Positions 11,170-23,200 of a DNA stretch of 64,000 nt are shown piece by piece; the stretch's first letter is position 1, and each line of letters starts with the position of its first letter. The translations under genes and the position numbers were made by a program. The notes beneath the pieces were generated by a model. The model was not told where the DNA came from, did no database searches, and worked only from the letters and a program-made list of their open reading frames with translations. Origin of the DNA: Ceratodon purpureus (taxonomy: Eukaryota; Streptophyta; Bryopsida; Pseudoditrichales; Ditrichaceae); assembly GCA_014871385.1 (NCBI GenBank), contig CM026431.1:6832469-6896468 (forward strand). The letters run 5' to 3'.

Positions 11170-12253
11170 GTTAGAAACAAGTTGATATGTTTTCTATAGA
11201 AATTATCAACATATTCATTATGAAAATTTGAGTCACAATGTAATTATCTTTCATTCGAAGTAAGTTTCAGTTATTGTGAAGTTGGAATCAGCATGGCCCC
11301 CAACTTGATATCTCTCCAATCCTTTCAGTTCTTGCATAAAAGGAACCAAGTGGTTTCGATGTATCTCATGAATGAAAAAACTGGAAAATTACAATGATTT
11401 GATTGTTTGTTAATTAGTGCTGATCATCAAGACGTGAGAATACATGAATTTCATCTCATGTGTCTAGTGATGGTCCAGTCAAGATAAAAATGAATCATGT
11501 CACAACTGTAAGTTAATGAGAAATTGAGAAGGGCAATCTTATGATGTTGCATCAATCATTTCAATGATGTTGCATGATGCCCCAGACTTCCAGAAGAACT
11601 CTGTGACTCCATTGCTGCAATGATGGATTTAATTAGCAGACCACCTTGATGATTGCACTACTGGCTACTAAGGTTGACACACCTATAGTCGACACATGAC
11701 CAATAGCCGATATCTTCTAATTCCTAGATTATGAAAGAACAGATGTACCTCATTTGTATATATCGGCTATTGGTTCGGAAGTACTTTTCACTTTGAAAAA
11801 TTGTACAAATTTCAATATTGGGAGATAATTCATGAAAAAATGCTCATTCTTCATGAACCTGATTTTCCTATGAACCAAAAATATCTCCTTGTCGATAACC
11901 CAAGCTTTGATATGCTAAACTGCTTCAAGTTGTCGGTTATAGGTGTTTCTACCTTACTACCTCTTGAGTCTTGTTGGTTGTGCTCCACTTGCCAAATCAC
12001 AAGAACAATAAAAGCAGCCGGTGTGAATCAAGATTTCATTTCTACTAATTGCTATAAGGTGGAGAGGTCCCCAGAAACCGTCCCAATTTCGGGTTTGCTC
12101 ACTTGGGACAATGTTGGAAAAAGTTTACAGTTTTTGGATGGACCGCAAAGCTATCCCAAAAAAAATTAATTTTTTTTGAGTAAGTCTATAATTTCCTACA
12201 AGTTTTTCAGTGTTCAATTCTAGGGACGCCACTAATTGAACATATGGTCCTGG
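11170..12253. other. AT-rich intergenic stretch with one short inverted repeat
   Basis: No gene is supported. An inverted repeat of about 15 bp arms (ACCAATAGCCGATAT at about 11699-11713 and its complement at about 11759-11773) encloses about 45 bases and may be a tiny foldback element. The reading frame at 11801-12169 shows no domain. Confidence 0.5.
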
Positions 12254-12257
12254 TTAA

Positions 12258-13179
12258 CCCCTAAATGCTCTTGAAAATTTCAGGCTCAAACTGTCTTTTG
12301 ATACCTCTTTGTAAGGCAAACTGATTTTTTTAATTTCATAACATTCTTTTGCAATTTCAACCGTAGGATCTTATAAATAACTCATCAAAAAGCTATTTCT
12401 CAAATTCTTAGAGTCAGAAACCAGACCAATCACAAGATCATGATGTTTAAACTTCCAAGACAAGTTATTTCCAATCCTTCAAAAAACTAAAATCTTGGCT
12501 TCAACGAATTTTCAGAAAATATGCTTTAAAATTTTAGAATGGGCAATTGCATATTCTATTTAAAGAATGACTTGAGATTCTTCACAAAAAATCTCAAAAC
12601 ATTAAACCTTAATTTTCATCTTCAAACCATAAATAATTAGAATAAGATGTAGAATAGAGGGAAAAACTAAACTACTAATTTTGTCCACATAAAAGTAGAT
12701 GTAGTCAATTCCCACGGTGAAGATGATGTAACAAGTAACCAAAAACTTTTCCAATTTTTATTTTTGAAAAATTGCTAAAATCGAGTTCAAAATCAATAGT
12801 TGAAGTTATTTTTGATGAAGAGTTGACCGAACTGCCCGCATAATATGACTTCTCATATCTCTTACCTCACTTTATTGAATTGGCATGGCTCAAAGCTTCC
12901 TATGTGCATACAAATCAGTAGAAAATGATGATATTTTAATTTATTTTTAAAAAAAAGATTTGAGTTTTTTTTATGCTGCCCGCATTGAGATTTTGAACCT
13001 TTAATCCTTCATAACTTTTGCATTACATATCAGAATCATATGAAACAAAGCTTGACATGTACATAATGACTGAAAGAATCTACATACAAAATTTCAAAAC
13101 TTAATAATTATTTTTGACGTCGTAGCAGCCTGCCCAAAATAGGCTGCGACCACATTTTGGTCGCCAGTGCATTTAGGGG
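12258..13179. mobile_element. TTAA-flanked non-autonomous inverted-repeat element
   Basis: The ends are inverted copies of CCCCTAAATGC, each flanked by TTAA (12254-12257 and 13180-13183). A TTAA duplication with CCC-starting ends is the signature of piggyBac-type elements. The interior is AT-rich and non-coding. Its text (TTCATAACTTTTG near 13010, GCCCGCAT near 12834 and 12980) resembles the repeat at 43.1-45.2 kb, which also ends in CTTTAGGGGTTAA. Assignment to piggyBac rests on TSD and ends only. Confidence 0.55.
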
Positions 13180-13451
13180 TTAATATGAGCAGTTGGATTT
13201 TGAAATTAGAACGGTTCTGCACAGCAATCAGAAGCACTCAAGTTTTGCAGACGTGGACGGAATAAGAGCTCTTTTGCCACTATGGGAAACTTGGATGCTC
13301 AGGACCGCTAAGTAAACCAGCCACTCAACCTGAGCTGGTGTAGCGACGATGGTGTACTCAATGTGGCCACTGGTTTAAACTGCCACTACAAAGCGACCTC
13401 GAAGGTGAACAGTGCATTCGCAGTTTGCAGGGCTTGGGGCGGGCCCATGGC

Positions 13452-14582
13452 GAAGAGGCATGCCAAAACGGGGGAAATAATTATAATGGTTAAAGTCGGA
13501 TCATGGGGGGCGGATATTTCAGGAGTTCTGACAGTTTCCTGCACGAAATGTGATGAATTGTCGGGAGGTGCTAATTCAAGATGCGCCCCATAATTGTGCG
13601 AATATTGTGCCACGTGTATGGGTTGATATTGTGTGTTCAAGCTGAGGGCATGTACCCGGACACACTGCTGATGTCCGCGTGACGGATTCCATATCCGGAT
13701 TCGGGGTCGCACTTGATTCTACCCGTGTGTGATATTGATATCTAGCTCTGTTCATGTCCGGGTCAGCGACATTGATTGCCAGCTTGCGACGAGGGATATG
13801 GGATAAGTGGAAAATTGTTAAAGATATTAGGCATTGTTAACATGGGATAATTGCACGATTAGGTGGAACTCAATTATGTTATGGATATGGGATAATTGTG
13901 CGACCTTGATCTAGATTAAAGAAATTAGCATTATGGATATGGGACAATTGGTTTGAGAGATTTAGGGGGGATATGGGATAAATGCACGATTTCAATATGG
14001 CTTAAAGAAAGGACCATTACGAATATGGGTTAATGGTTTAGGTTGCATAGATTAAGGGTTTAGTGGGGATATGGGATAAATGTACAATTTAGAGAAACTT
14101 TAAAGAAAGAGACATTATAAATATAGTAAAATTGGTTTGAAGAGATAGAAGAGATGATGTTACGTAGATATGGGATAATGACACAATTTCTACAAAACCA
14201 TACATAAAATGGGGTTATTGTGAGTATTGGATATTTGATTGTAGTGAGGTAAAGGATACGGGATATAAGCATTATATGTGCATTATGCTTATATGAAAGT
14301 GTTAGGGCATATGTATATGGGATATTTGAATTGTGGGCATAGAAACTATACAATATCAGAAGAAGAATTAGACATCAATTCTTGTAATCGATTCGTAATA
14401 GAAAATCATGCTGAAATTATCCTATACAATAAGAACAGAACTGGTCAATATTGATGTGCATCTGGTTACATGATCTGGTTACCTGCATACGATGCACAGC
14501 TATCTGATCTCGACAAGATGACTTGGTTTCTGAGTAACATAGCTACCTGACTGAGTCGGATACCTGCGGATTACTGGAACTG
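13452..14582. repeat. CACTA left inner inverted repeat (subterminal repeat region)
   Basis: This pairs in inverse orientation with 25868-26998; both are 1131 bp and nearly identical. About ten copies of a motif close to GATATGGGATAAT occur within it, spaced roughly 30-70 bases apart. After a 48-bp stretch found only on this side (14583-14630), pairing resumes for 27 bp (14631-14657 with 25841-25867). Subterminal motif arrays of this kind bind TnpA in maize Spm; the same role is inferred here. Confidence 0.88.
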
Positions 14583-14730
14583 ATTTTATATAAGTAAATA
14601 CATTGCAATGCAAAAAAAATATGAGGCATGCCTGATATTGCCGAGGGTTGGTGAGCCATTCTCGAAGTTGACTTCAACTTTGAAAGCACGGTTCTGATGG
14701 CATGGGAAGGGAGATTTGTAACAACTTCAG

Positions 14731-17700
14731 TCACATAGTCGGCACTATGTACGACTCTAAGAATTGAGACTTCCATTTGACTGGTTTCTGGCGCCCTGAT
14801 GAAGGAGGCAATGCGTCGTTCAAAAATCCATCACGCTGCTCGATCTCTGGGAACATGAAAGGGACTTGAGGAATGAAGACTCTGTGGACATGAATCCACT
14901 GAGTTCCTGGCTCACATTGTGCCCCCAGTTTCGAAGATTTACTCTTCCAACTAACTCCAGCTTTCCCCGCAGCGACTGGGACATCAGGAAAGTTGTCGTG
15001 CATGATCCACACAAGTTTCCCAGCTGAGATAGGATCATTACTGACTCTTGGTTCTATAATGGTCGGTGGTGTTCGATTGCAATACTTCGCAATATTTCCC
15101 TTCTTGTTCTGCCTTGTTTCAATAACTTGGTGAGCGGATTTGGCTGGTTCACTAGGTGGTTGATCAAGTGAGGGAAGCAATACCTTCAACATGTTATCTG
15201 TTCCGCAAGGTACCGAGATTGGATCCATAGAGGGGGCAGTTGGATAGCCAGTTGCAGCAATGTCTAGAGGAACGGTTTCTCCTGATGCCCCTGATGATTG
15301 GGCTATGCCCTCGTTTCGATAATCTGGTATTGCTGAAAGGGTTTCTGGGCCTTGTGGATTGCCTTCCTGTGCCATAATGATAGCGTCCTCCATGTTTGTG
15401 GAATTCTTGAACGCGGAGTCAGGGGACAATATAAGTGCATTGTCGATAATAGTCGCTGATTTTGCTGCATTGATATGATCTGCACATTGAGTACACATTT
15501 TAGATTTCAGTGTGACCGAGTTGAATTTGACACTAGCAAGTACAGCAAGAGAACCATACCTGCTTGCGGTTCTGGCAATGTTGATTTTGATCTGGCCGCT
15601 CTATTGTAATTTGCTTTTTGTCTCATGATCTCCAACAGTTCATTCACTGCTGTCCGTGTAGATTTTAAGTCCAATTGCATATAATCTAGACGTTGTTCCA
15701 TAAGATTTTTTGACGCCTCATAATGCTCCAGTCGAGACTCAAGTGCGCGAATTGGTGTGTCCATATCAGCAGAGAAGTCGTTCAGAGCACGAGTCTGAAG
15801 CTTTGAACAACAGGAAACAAAATTGGTTAGAGATTAGAGTCATGGCATCTTAGTTACAGCAATGTCGTAACTGAGTGATAAAATTGATCTGGACTTTGCA
15901 AGCACTAGGTCTCAAGAACACAGACTGTCTTCTTTATATCAGATAACCAAGGGAGTAATTGGATTGATACTATGGCTCATGATTTTGTGTTGGTTTAGGG
16001 AAAATTGAGTGATTTTAGACAAATTACCTGGGGAGATGTGTACATATCGTCATATTCTCTTGGAGATATTTTTTGAACAGGTAAGTAATCGGCTGAAACA
16101 GCACGGATTGTTGTCGCATCCATCAGTGAGCCATACTCGTTGGGCATTGACCCTCTAGATGTGTTGCTATTGTCTAGCCCATATCCACTAGCTGAGTCGA
16201 ACATATATGCATTGTAGTTCTGCGTGCAATAAACCACTGTCAAGCTGTGAAGGCCGATCAAAGTTAAATGCCTTAGAGGGAATTTGCCGAGTGATTTGGG
16301 ACTCTACAGTTGAATAAATTTGATAATCTGAAGTGACACAAATGAAATGGGGGTTTGAGATGTGAGTAATGCTGACGTACCGGTGACCCATACTCAGGCT
16401 CATCATCGGAGTAGTATTGGTTCTCAGAATCTGAGGCCGTGTAATCTGCAATGGGTTCTGTTCTTGAACGTTTGTTGATGGGGGAAGATAAGTGAGAAGA
16501 TCGCATATCACTATTCTCACCTGTACCAACACGGGAACGTTTCTCTTTCATTACCTCACTTTCCTTCATTCCCACTGTGCTACTCCAATATTTGTCCAGC
16601 ATTGCAAAAGCTGCATCTGGGCATTCTGGATGTTGAGCATGTTCATTTTCCGTCCAATATGCTTTCCACTTGGCACGGTCATTACCAATGAAACCAGCTA
16701 CGTATTTTTCCAGTACATCTCGTCTTACTGGAACCGGTTCAAAGTTAAACATTCCATCCAACTCCTTCTGTATTGTATCGATCATCTACTTCCATTCCCT
16801 AGGGAACTTCTTGTGCTCTCGAACAGAGTAATCAATTGTACGCTTTGCGACCTCACGTACGGCACGGTGCCACCTGGTCCTCTGCCCCATAATATCACCA
16901 GCTATACTGGTTACAACTGTGCGAGGAGGCATGGGCAATCCTTGTGCATGGGCAAGTGCCATCGCAGCAAATTCTGCGGAGTCTTGTTGGCGATATACTC
17001 TTCTCACCTGTAGTTCATGTTGGTGTCTTGAATTGGGATCTTCCACCTGCAGTGCATGCGGTGTGGAACTGGCAGGAACCATGGCCATCTTCGATCGATG
17101 GTTCGACAAACTGACAGACCTCGATGAAAATGATCTGGGACTTGCACTCTTCTCTGGGCAAGGGATGCCGCCTCGGCCATGTGTACTTGTCACTAAAGCT
17201 GCGGATCCCGAGGGCGTCGAAGACGTTAACGGTGCAGACCTTATGTTCTGAATACAACGAAATCAGAAAATTATGTCATATACTTTTATTATAGATAGTG
17301 AGTGCTGATCTTGAATAATGTGCCGACTCATCAAACAGTGCTAAGGTTGGGTGTAGTATCGCACAGTTGAAAAAACTACTCACCGTCCGAACTATGGGAA
17401 GAGGTGATTTTTGGTTACGTACAGGTGTCGGCTTGATGACATTGCCTCGAGGTGTAGGATGGGCTCGTGATTGAAATGAAGCCTAAAAGCATGCATTTAA
17501 AAAACAAACATTAGACGTGGCTGTACTTCTAATCGTAAGATAACATAGTCATTCCGTTCCCAATTTCTGACTGTGTTTTACGGTGTTGTGATTACATGCA
17601 TGCTCAGTGAAATGCTAGAATTTGGCAAAAATGGCACTCACTTGAAGGGCCTGTCCAGATGCGTGAGCTGACGTTGGAGATGTCCTCCCATGATATGGCA

Positions 17701-18539
17701 TTGAAGCTTGGGGGATCTGCAAATTTCCAGCATTAGATAGTCCTGAACAAAGTTCGACAATGGTTATTATGCTTATGCGAGCACTGACTAGTGCGTTTAG
17801 CACATAATTTTATTTAATGCGAAGGAAATGTTGCTGCACCTGAAGGTTGCGTCCCGTTGAATGTACAGGCGTTGGAGAAGTCCTGCCGTGGTATGGCATT
17901 GGGGATTGATTGCCCTGCAAGTCTCATGCAAATAGTAGTTAGGCAGATAGCAAGATATTCAGTGAATTACGTGCATAGAAAAGGTACCCTATATCCAAAG
18001 ACTGTCGGGGCTGAGTTAGACGACTATGGAGAGTTGTGTACAGACATTGTAACACCTCGCAAGAACTTCGGTGACACAACTGCGGCAGAGGATTTAATGC
18101 AACATTGAAAACGACGCAACTTCTATGTGCACCAAAGTGATTCTAGGTCAGGGGAATGGCATCAACTGATGAGCGATCCTCTGAAAGTAAGGTACTCAAT
18201 TGCAAGAGATCGCAGCAAAGGGCATACCTGGGATACCGAGGGTTGTTGAAGCGGGGGTGCATTCACAGGAGTTCCCATTCGCATTCTCCTAGAGGTGCTC
18301 GCCATGGCAGTGAATTCGAATTGACAGGTGTGTCTCTGATAGACAATGGGACTTCTGAGATGAGGAGTACTCTGGGTATCGCTGCAACTGCCCGATTCAC
18401 TAAAGGTATCCTGTAGGGTTGACATCTCTGCGTACATTTGATACCAACTGATTGTGTTTCGATCTAGGGCATGAGCATCTACCCTAAAGTGCGACGGCTG
18501 ATCCATTGTAACAAGATTAGTACCTATCCAACAATGCAT
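14731..18539 (-). pseudogene. CACTA second gene: TNPA-like / Transposase_24-type protein, 8 exons, one in-frame TAG
   Basis: Exons inferred from GT-AG sites with consistent phases: 18539-18228, 17914-17840, 17716-17642, 17482-17384, 17247-16381, 16219-16028, 15800-15560 and 15479-14731, giving 870 codons. Exon 5 holds the recognisable plant transposase domain: a conserved block with WHRAVREVAKRTIDYSVREH, then FPREWK, a TAG at codon 341 (16788-16786), and in the same frame IDTIQKELDGMFNFEP and YVAGFIGNDRAKWKAYW. Exon 7 looks coiled-coil (long Leu/Glu/Arg-rich helix). Exons 2 and 3 are each exactly 75 nt and encode near-duplicate modules around MPYHGRTSPT. The protein is expected to bind the subterminal repeats. 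The start could be the ATG at 18539 or 18506. The TAG would cut the product to 340 residues. Confidence 0.78.
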
Positions 18540-20263
18540 ACTAATTCAGTACAACTCTGATTCGTATTCAGCATCTAATTGATAGGAATTCATATTCAGC
18601 ATTCAATTGACAGAATGAGTGGCGACATGTAGGTTTTGGAAGCCACTTTTTGTCGATGGAGATCCACTTATTGTAATACTCTGAGCATAGAATACTTTGG
18701 CTAATCTGGGAATCTACGTGCAGATTGGACATGAGCTTAGGAAGAACATAGTTAGTGCAGTTATAGAACTGTATAAGAATAGGAATAGCGCAAGTATAGC
18801 AGAACCCAAATGTGGTCCTTAACGGTTATGTGGAGCATCAGATAACGGTGCCTTCTAGGGGTCTACCGGATCAAGGACGTTGTGATGGACGTTGGGTTCT
18901 GATTGCAAAATTCTCCCGCATCCCTGTGAGTCTGGAATTGTTTCTTCTGCGATGTGGTTTATTGAGTAGTATGCGGTGTGAGTGGAAGTTGGTACTGAGT
19001 GAGGTTTACTTACTGATTGCATATTTTCAAGTGCTTGAGTAATCGTTCAAGCTCCGATGTGGTAGACATCTACCCTGGCATCTTTAAGCAGAGTGTCACG
19101 GGGTTTTTGTTACAGGGAGTATATGCAGAAGACCTTGAGTGTTGAACCGTGGAGCTCTTCCTGGGTTCACCTAGTTATTGCAGTAGAGCAATCGGATTTA
19201 GAGGACTGGGATCAGGTGAGTATAGTCAAGGACGTCGTGTACTCGGGTTTGGTTTCAATTTGTGCTCGCAGATTTGTGAAGTCAAAGCGCCCATTAACAC
19301 AGTAGCTATGTTTGTTTGGAAAAGGGGATTTTGTAGTAAGTGCAATTGGTTACGAATATATGTCGTATTGAATATATTTTCCACGTTTTGCATGTGTATG
19401 TGCCTTTGCTAATCTTCTTAATCTGCTCAGTCTAATTGCTAGTATGCTACTTGTCAATACATGCCTCTAGCTCTGCTCTGAGTTGAGTATCGAAGGAAAT
19501 CACTCAAGACTCATTTCATGCATCCTAATGGTGCAGACGGTGCGGCGATCAATCGAATCATTTAGGGAAGTTAGAGCCGTGAACATGTTGGAGAAGAGTG
19601 AAACGACCTTTGATATGTGAGCATGCGGAGGAATTCGAATAGACTGTAAGTTTTACTTACTACCCATTTCAAGATGCATGCATAGCAGAACTCAACTGTG
19701 GGCTTTAAAGTAATGTTCCAATGATGATTTCAGTTATACGAATGCGTGGTGTATTTGTATGACTAAAAACGAGCTTGAGAGTGTACCTTATATCCAAAGC
19801 TTCCCAAATTTTTTGCTCCATCAATCTTTGGTCCACGATAGTAGTCTGTCTTTACAATAACCTGCAATCTCTAGCTTCAGATTTTTTTTTTCGAATTCTG
19901 TTTTGGTCAACCCTTTCAATGTCATGCTGTACTTCAGCAGTGGTTATTTAGTTTTGCAATATTTTGTCCAATACATACATTGATAGCCTCATTCATTCCC
20001 TCTTTAATTTTTTTAATTTTGAGTCAGGTTGTTTAATTTCAGTTCTACATTTTCATGGATAGGAGATATTGGAGTTTTTTTCATTTGTTTTATCTTTGGC
20101 ACGAATTACGCGGAAGAATTTGGATAAAGGGTCCTTGAAAGCTCGTTTCTGAGGATTCCACCGAGACTCACTGTAATGTGTATCTGATCAGTAGTGTGTA
20201 TGTAACTCTCTTTGGCATTCTGATAAACTCTTGTGTTGTTGTTCTTCATGTTGTTCGAACTCC
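18540..20263. promoter_or_regulatory. Divergent intergenic region between the two CACTA genes
   Basis: This 1.7-kb region separates the starts of the minus-strand TNPA-like gene and the plus-strand TNP2 gene, so it should contain both promoters. No reading frame in it shows a domain, and I could not assign TATA boxes with confidence. Confidence 0.5.
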
Positions 20264-23200
20264 ATGGCAGCGATGGAGGCTAATTTGCGATTTCCACTAA
20301 ACGACGTCAGGCGCATTCAAGCACGTGACTTGAAGTTGCAGTATCGTGAAGACATACTGTGTGACAGGTGGCATGCGGAAGATCGCCGAAACGGTTGTAG
20401 ATTGAGGACTATCAAGTGTAAATGTTGCATCTGTATGGGCTCCTCTTGGTCGAAGAGGAGCAGGACGATGGCGAGGAGACATTTGGATAATGTCGGACGA
20501 CATCCGTTCTGTCGTGGAAGAACAGAGGTGATTCTTGTTCCTGCACGCCACTTGAAATATTTTAGTTTCCCATTGTCAATGAAATTGATGTCGCACATGC
20601 TGTGAATTTTTAACTCATATAGCATTGATTAGTAATGCTAAATCATACCAACTCGATCTCTAACTTAGTTTTCAGCTGCAATTCGTCACCGTTACTATCA
20701 TTCTCGTAAATCACTCTGTAAGTTGATCCCAAATAGTATAATGTAAAATGCAGTCTCTTCTTCTGTAGACACCATAACTCGGGTCTCTAGAAATCAGGGA
20801 AGCTTCCTTATTAACTTGCACATGTCGTGAATTCAGGGTTGGGATGATGATTCCTCAGACGACGAGTGGGAACAAAGTATTCGTTTAGATTACGGGGCTC
20901 GGGGATCTGGAATGTTGCGTGACGCTGCCATGCAGCTTGACGGAGGATTGGACATAAGAGGTATATGCGAACACACTTTCCACCACGCTGATCTCTTGCG
21001 GGACCAAGCAGCAGACGCCCATGCTGCTAGGCCGTCTAGTCCTCAATCAACGGAAGGGCCTGTCAACAACGGCTCAGCATATCCGGATACAGTCGATGAT
21101 GATGAATTCCAGGACGTAGGAGAGGAGTTTCAAGATCCAGCAGACGAAGAATTTATGAATGTTGATGTGGAATCCATGGCAGATGACCCGGATGTGCATC
21201 AGGCTACGCCAATATACACAGAGCAGGAGCTTTTGGAGGACGAGGCAGAGACTCTCTTGTTCTGCGGAGCCTCCTTGAGTTGCCTGGGTGCGACCTTATT
21301 GTAGCTCAATCTATGCCGAACACATGGTACCTCCAACCATTTCATTTCGGAATTGTTTACAATCTTAAGTCGCAGTATTTTGCCCACTGTGAATACTCTT
21401 CCACAGACCGAGTACATTGCTTCCAAAAAATTAAAATCCTTGGGGCTAAAATATGAGGCCATCCACGTTTGTCCAAACAACTGTATGTTATTTCGTGGTG
21501 AAGCAAACAAGGATCTGGAAGCTTGCAGAGAGTGTTCTGCGCCACGGTACAAGCAACTCAATGGCTGTAAAGTTCCTCTAAAATTATTGAGGTATTTCCC
21601 TCTTATCCCTAGATTAAAACGTATGTTTAGTCTTCCATTACTTGCAAGCTTTATGACGTGGCATGCTGATAACCGTAGTGAAGATGGCTATGTACGGCAT
21701 GCAGCCGATAGTCGACAATGGGAAGAAATTGACAAAATTGATCCCTTATTCACTTCGGAGCATAGGAATTTGCGCCTTGGGTTAGCAACCGATGGAGTAA
21801 ATCCATTCTCTATTAAGCGGTCTACGTGGTCTACGTGGCCCATATTACTCTTCAACTATAATATCCCTCCATGGATGACAACAAAACAACATTTTATCAT
21901 GTTGTCAATGATAATTCCTGGCCCGCAATCGGTCACAAGTACCCATTTTGATGTTTTTCTAGAGCCTCTTATAGATGAGTTACTACTATTATGGAATATA
22001 GGTGTGCCGACTATAGATGCAAGTGCATACATGGGGATATCATCTTTTGTACTACGGGCTATTTTAATTTGGACAATGCATGATTTTCCTGCTTATGGAA
22101 TTGTGTCCGGCCTTGTTACAAAAGGATATTTGGGATGCCCGGTTTGTGGTCCTGGAACTAAATCAAGATATTCAAGGGCATTGGGCAAAAATGTTTGGGA
22201 CTGTATGCATAGAAAGTACCTTAGTACAGATCATCGATGGCGAACAGAAGAGTATGCACATTTGTTCAATGGTATGCCAGAACATGAAAACCCCCCTTCT
22301 CGACTCAGTCCAGAACAACATCAAAGATATGGTTCTTTAAGACAGACCTTTGAGTACAATGGCTCTGCACCAAAAGACAGCGATCCAGCCAGGCGTTATG
22401 GCGTGAAGCGACTTGCCTCTCTGTGGAGGCTACCATACTGGAAGGTATGACATCCTGGCTCACTTCTGTGCAAACTGCAATCTGTGAATTACGTTCCCAA
22501 GTCGTTGCGAGCACATTTAAAAAAAAAAAAACAAACTGTGTGAGAGTGCTTCCCAGCGTTGTGATTTTTTCAAATGCTCATTGTTGTGTGCAATATTCCG
22601 ATAATTAACTTGGTCTAAATATCTTGGTATAACTAATGATTATGAATCGTGATGACCCGAGTGTTAAAAACATGGCGAGTGAGTACCCCACTAATCTATC
22701 GGATTAAAGAGGGTTTGGTTATGTCTTTCAATTCAGACAGTATGCGTTTCTGAAAGGGGCTGCAAGGCATGGTGCAGTTGCTCTTACACTCTCATACGAC
22801 ATTAACACAGTTGAGTCTGTTTTTAAAGATTCCAGAATACTCAACAGATAGAATTCGCAAGTAGTTTTGGACTGCATGTTCAGGTTTACAGTGTGGACTT
22901 CTGGTCGGTGATCATGTTACGCAGTAGCGCCGTTGCGACCTCACCTTTGGGATTGATTGGGGCATAATTGAGCTGCCTGAATAGTATCCGAGTTCCTGTT
23001 CTCAGACCGCCGTTGGTTATGTCGTGATTTTTGCGAATTTTAGCGAATGCATCTCGCATATTGTAGATTTTCAGCGGAGAGGGAACAGTACGCTGTGGAT
23101 TATGTTATGGTCCGTAATGTCATTTAAAGTTTTGGATATGTTACGTTACTCTTAATTTCTAGACCAGCGTTGAATATGCTTGTGAGAGGGAAGGAGGTTT

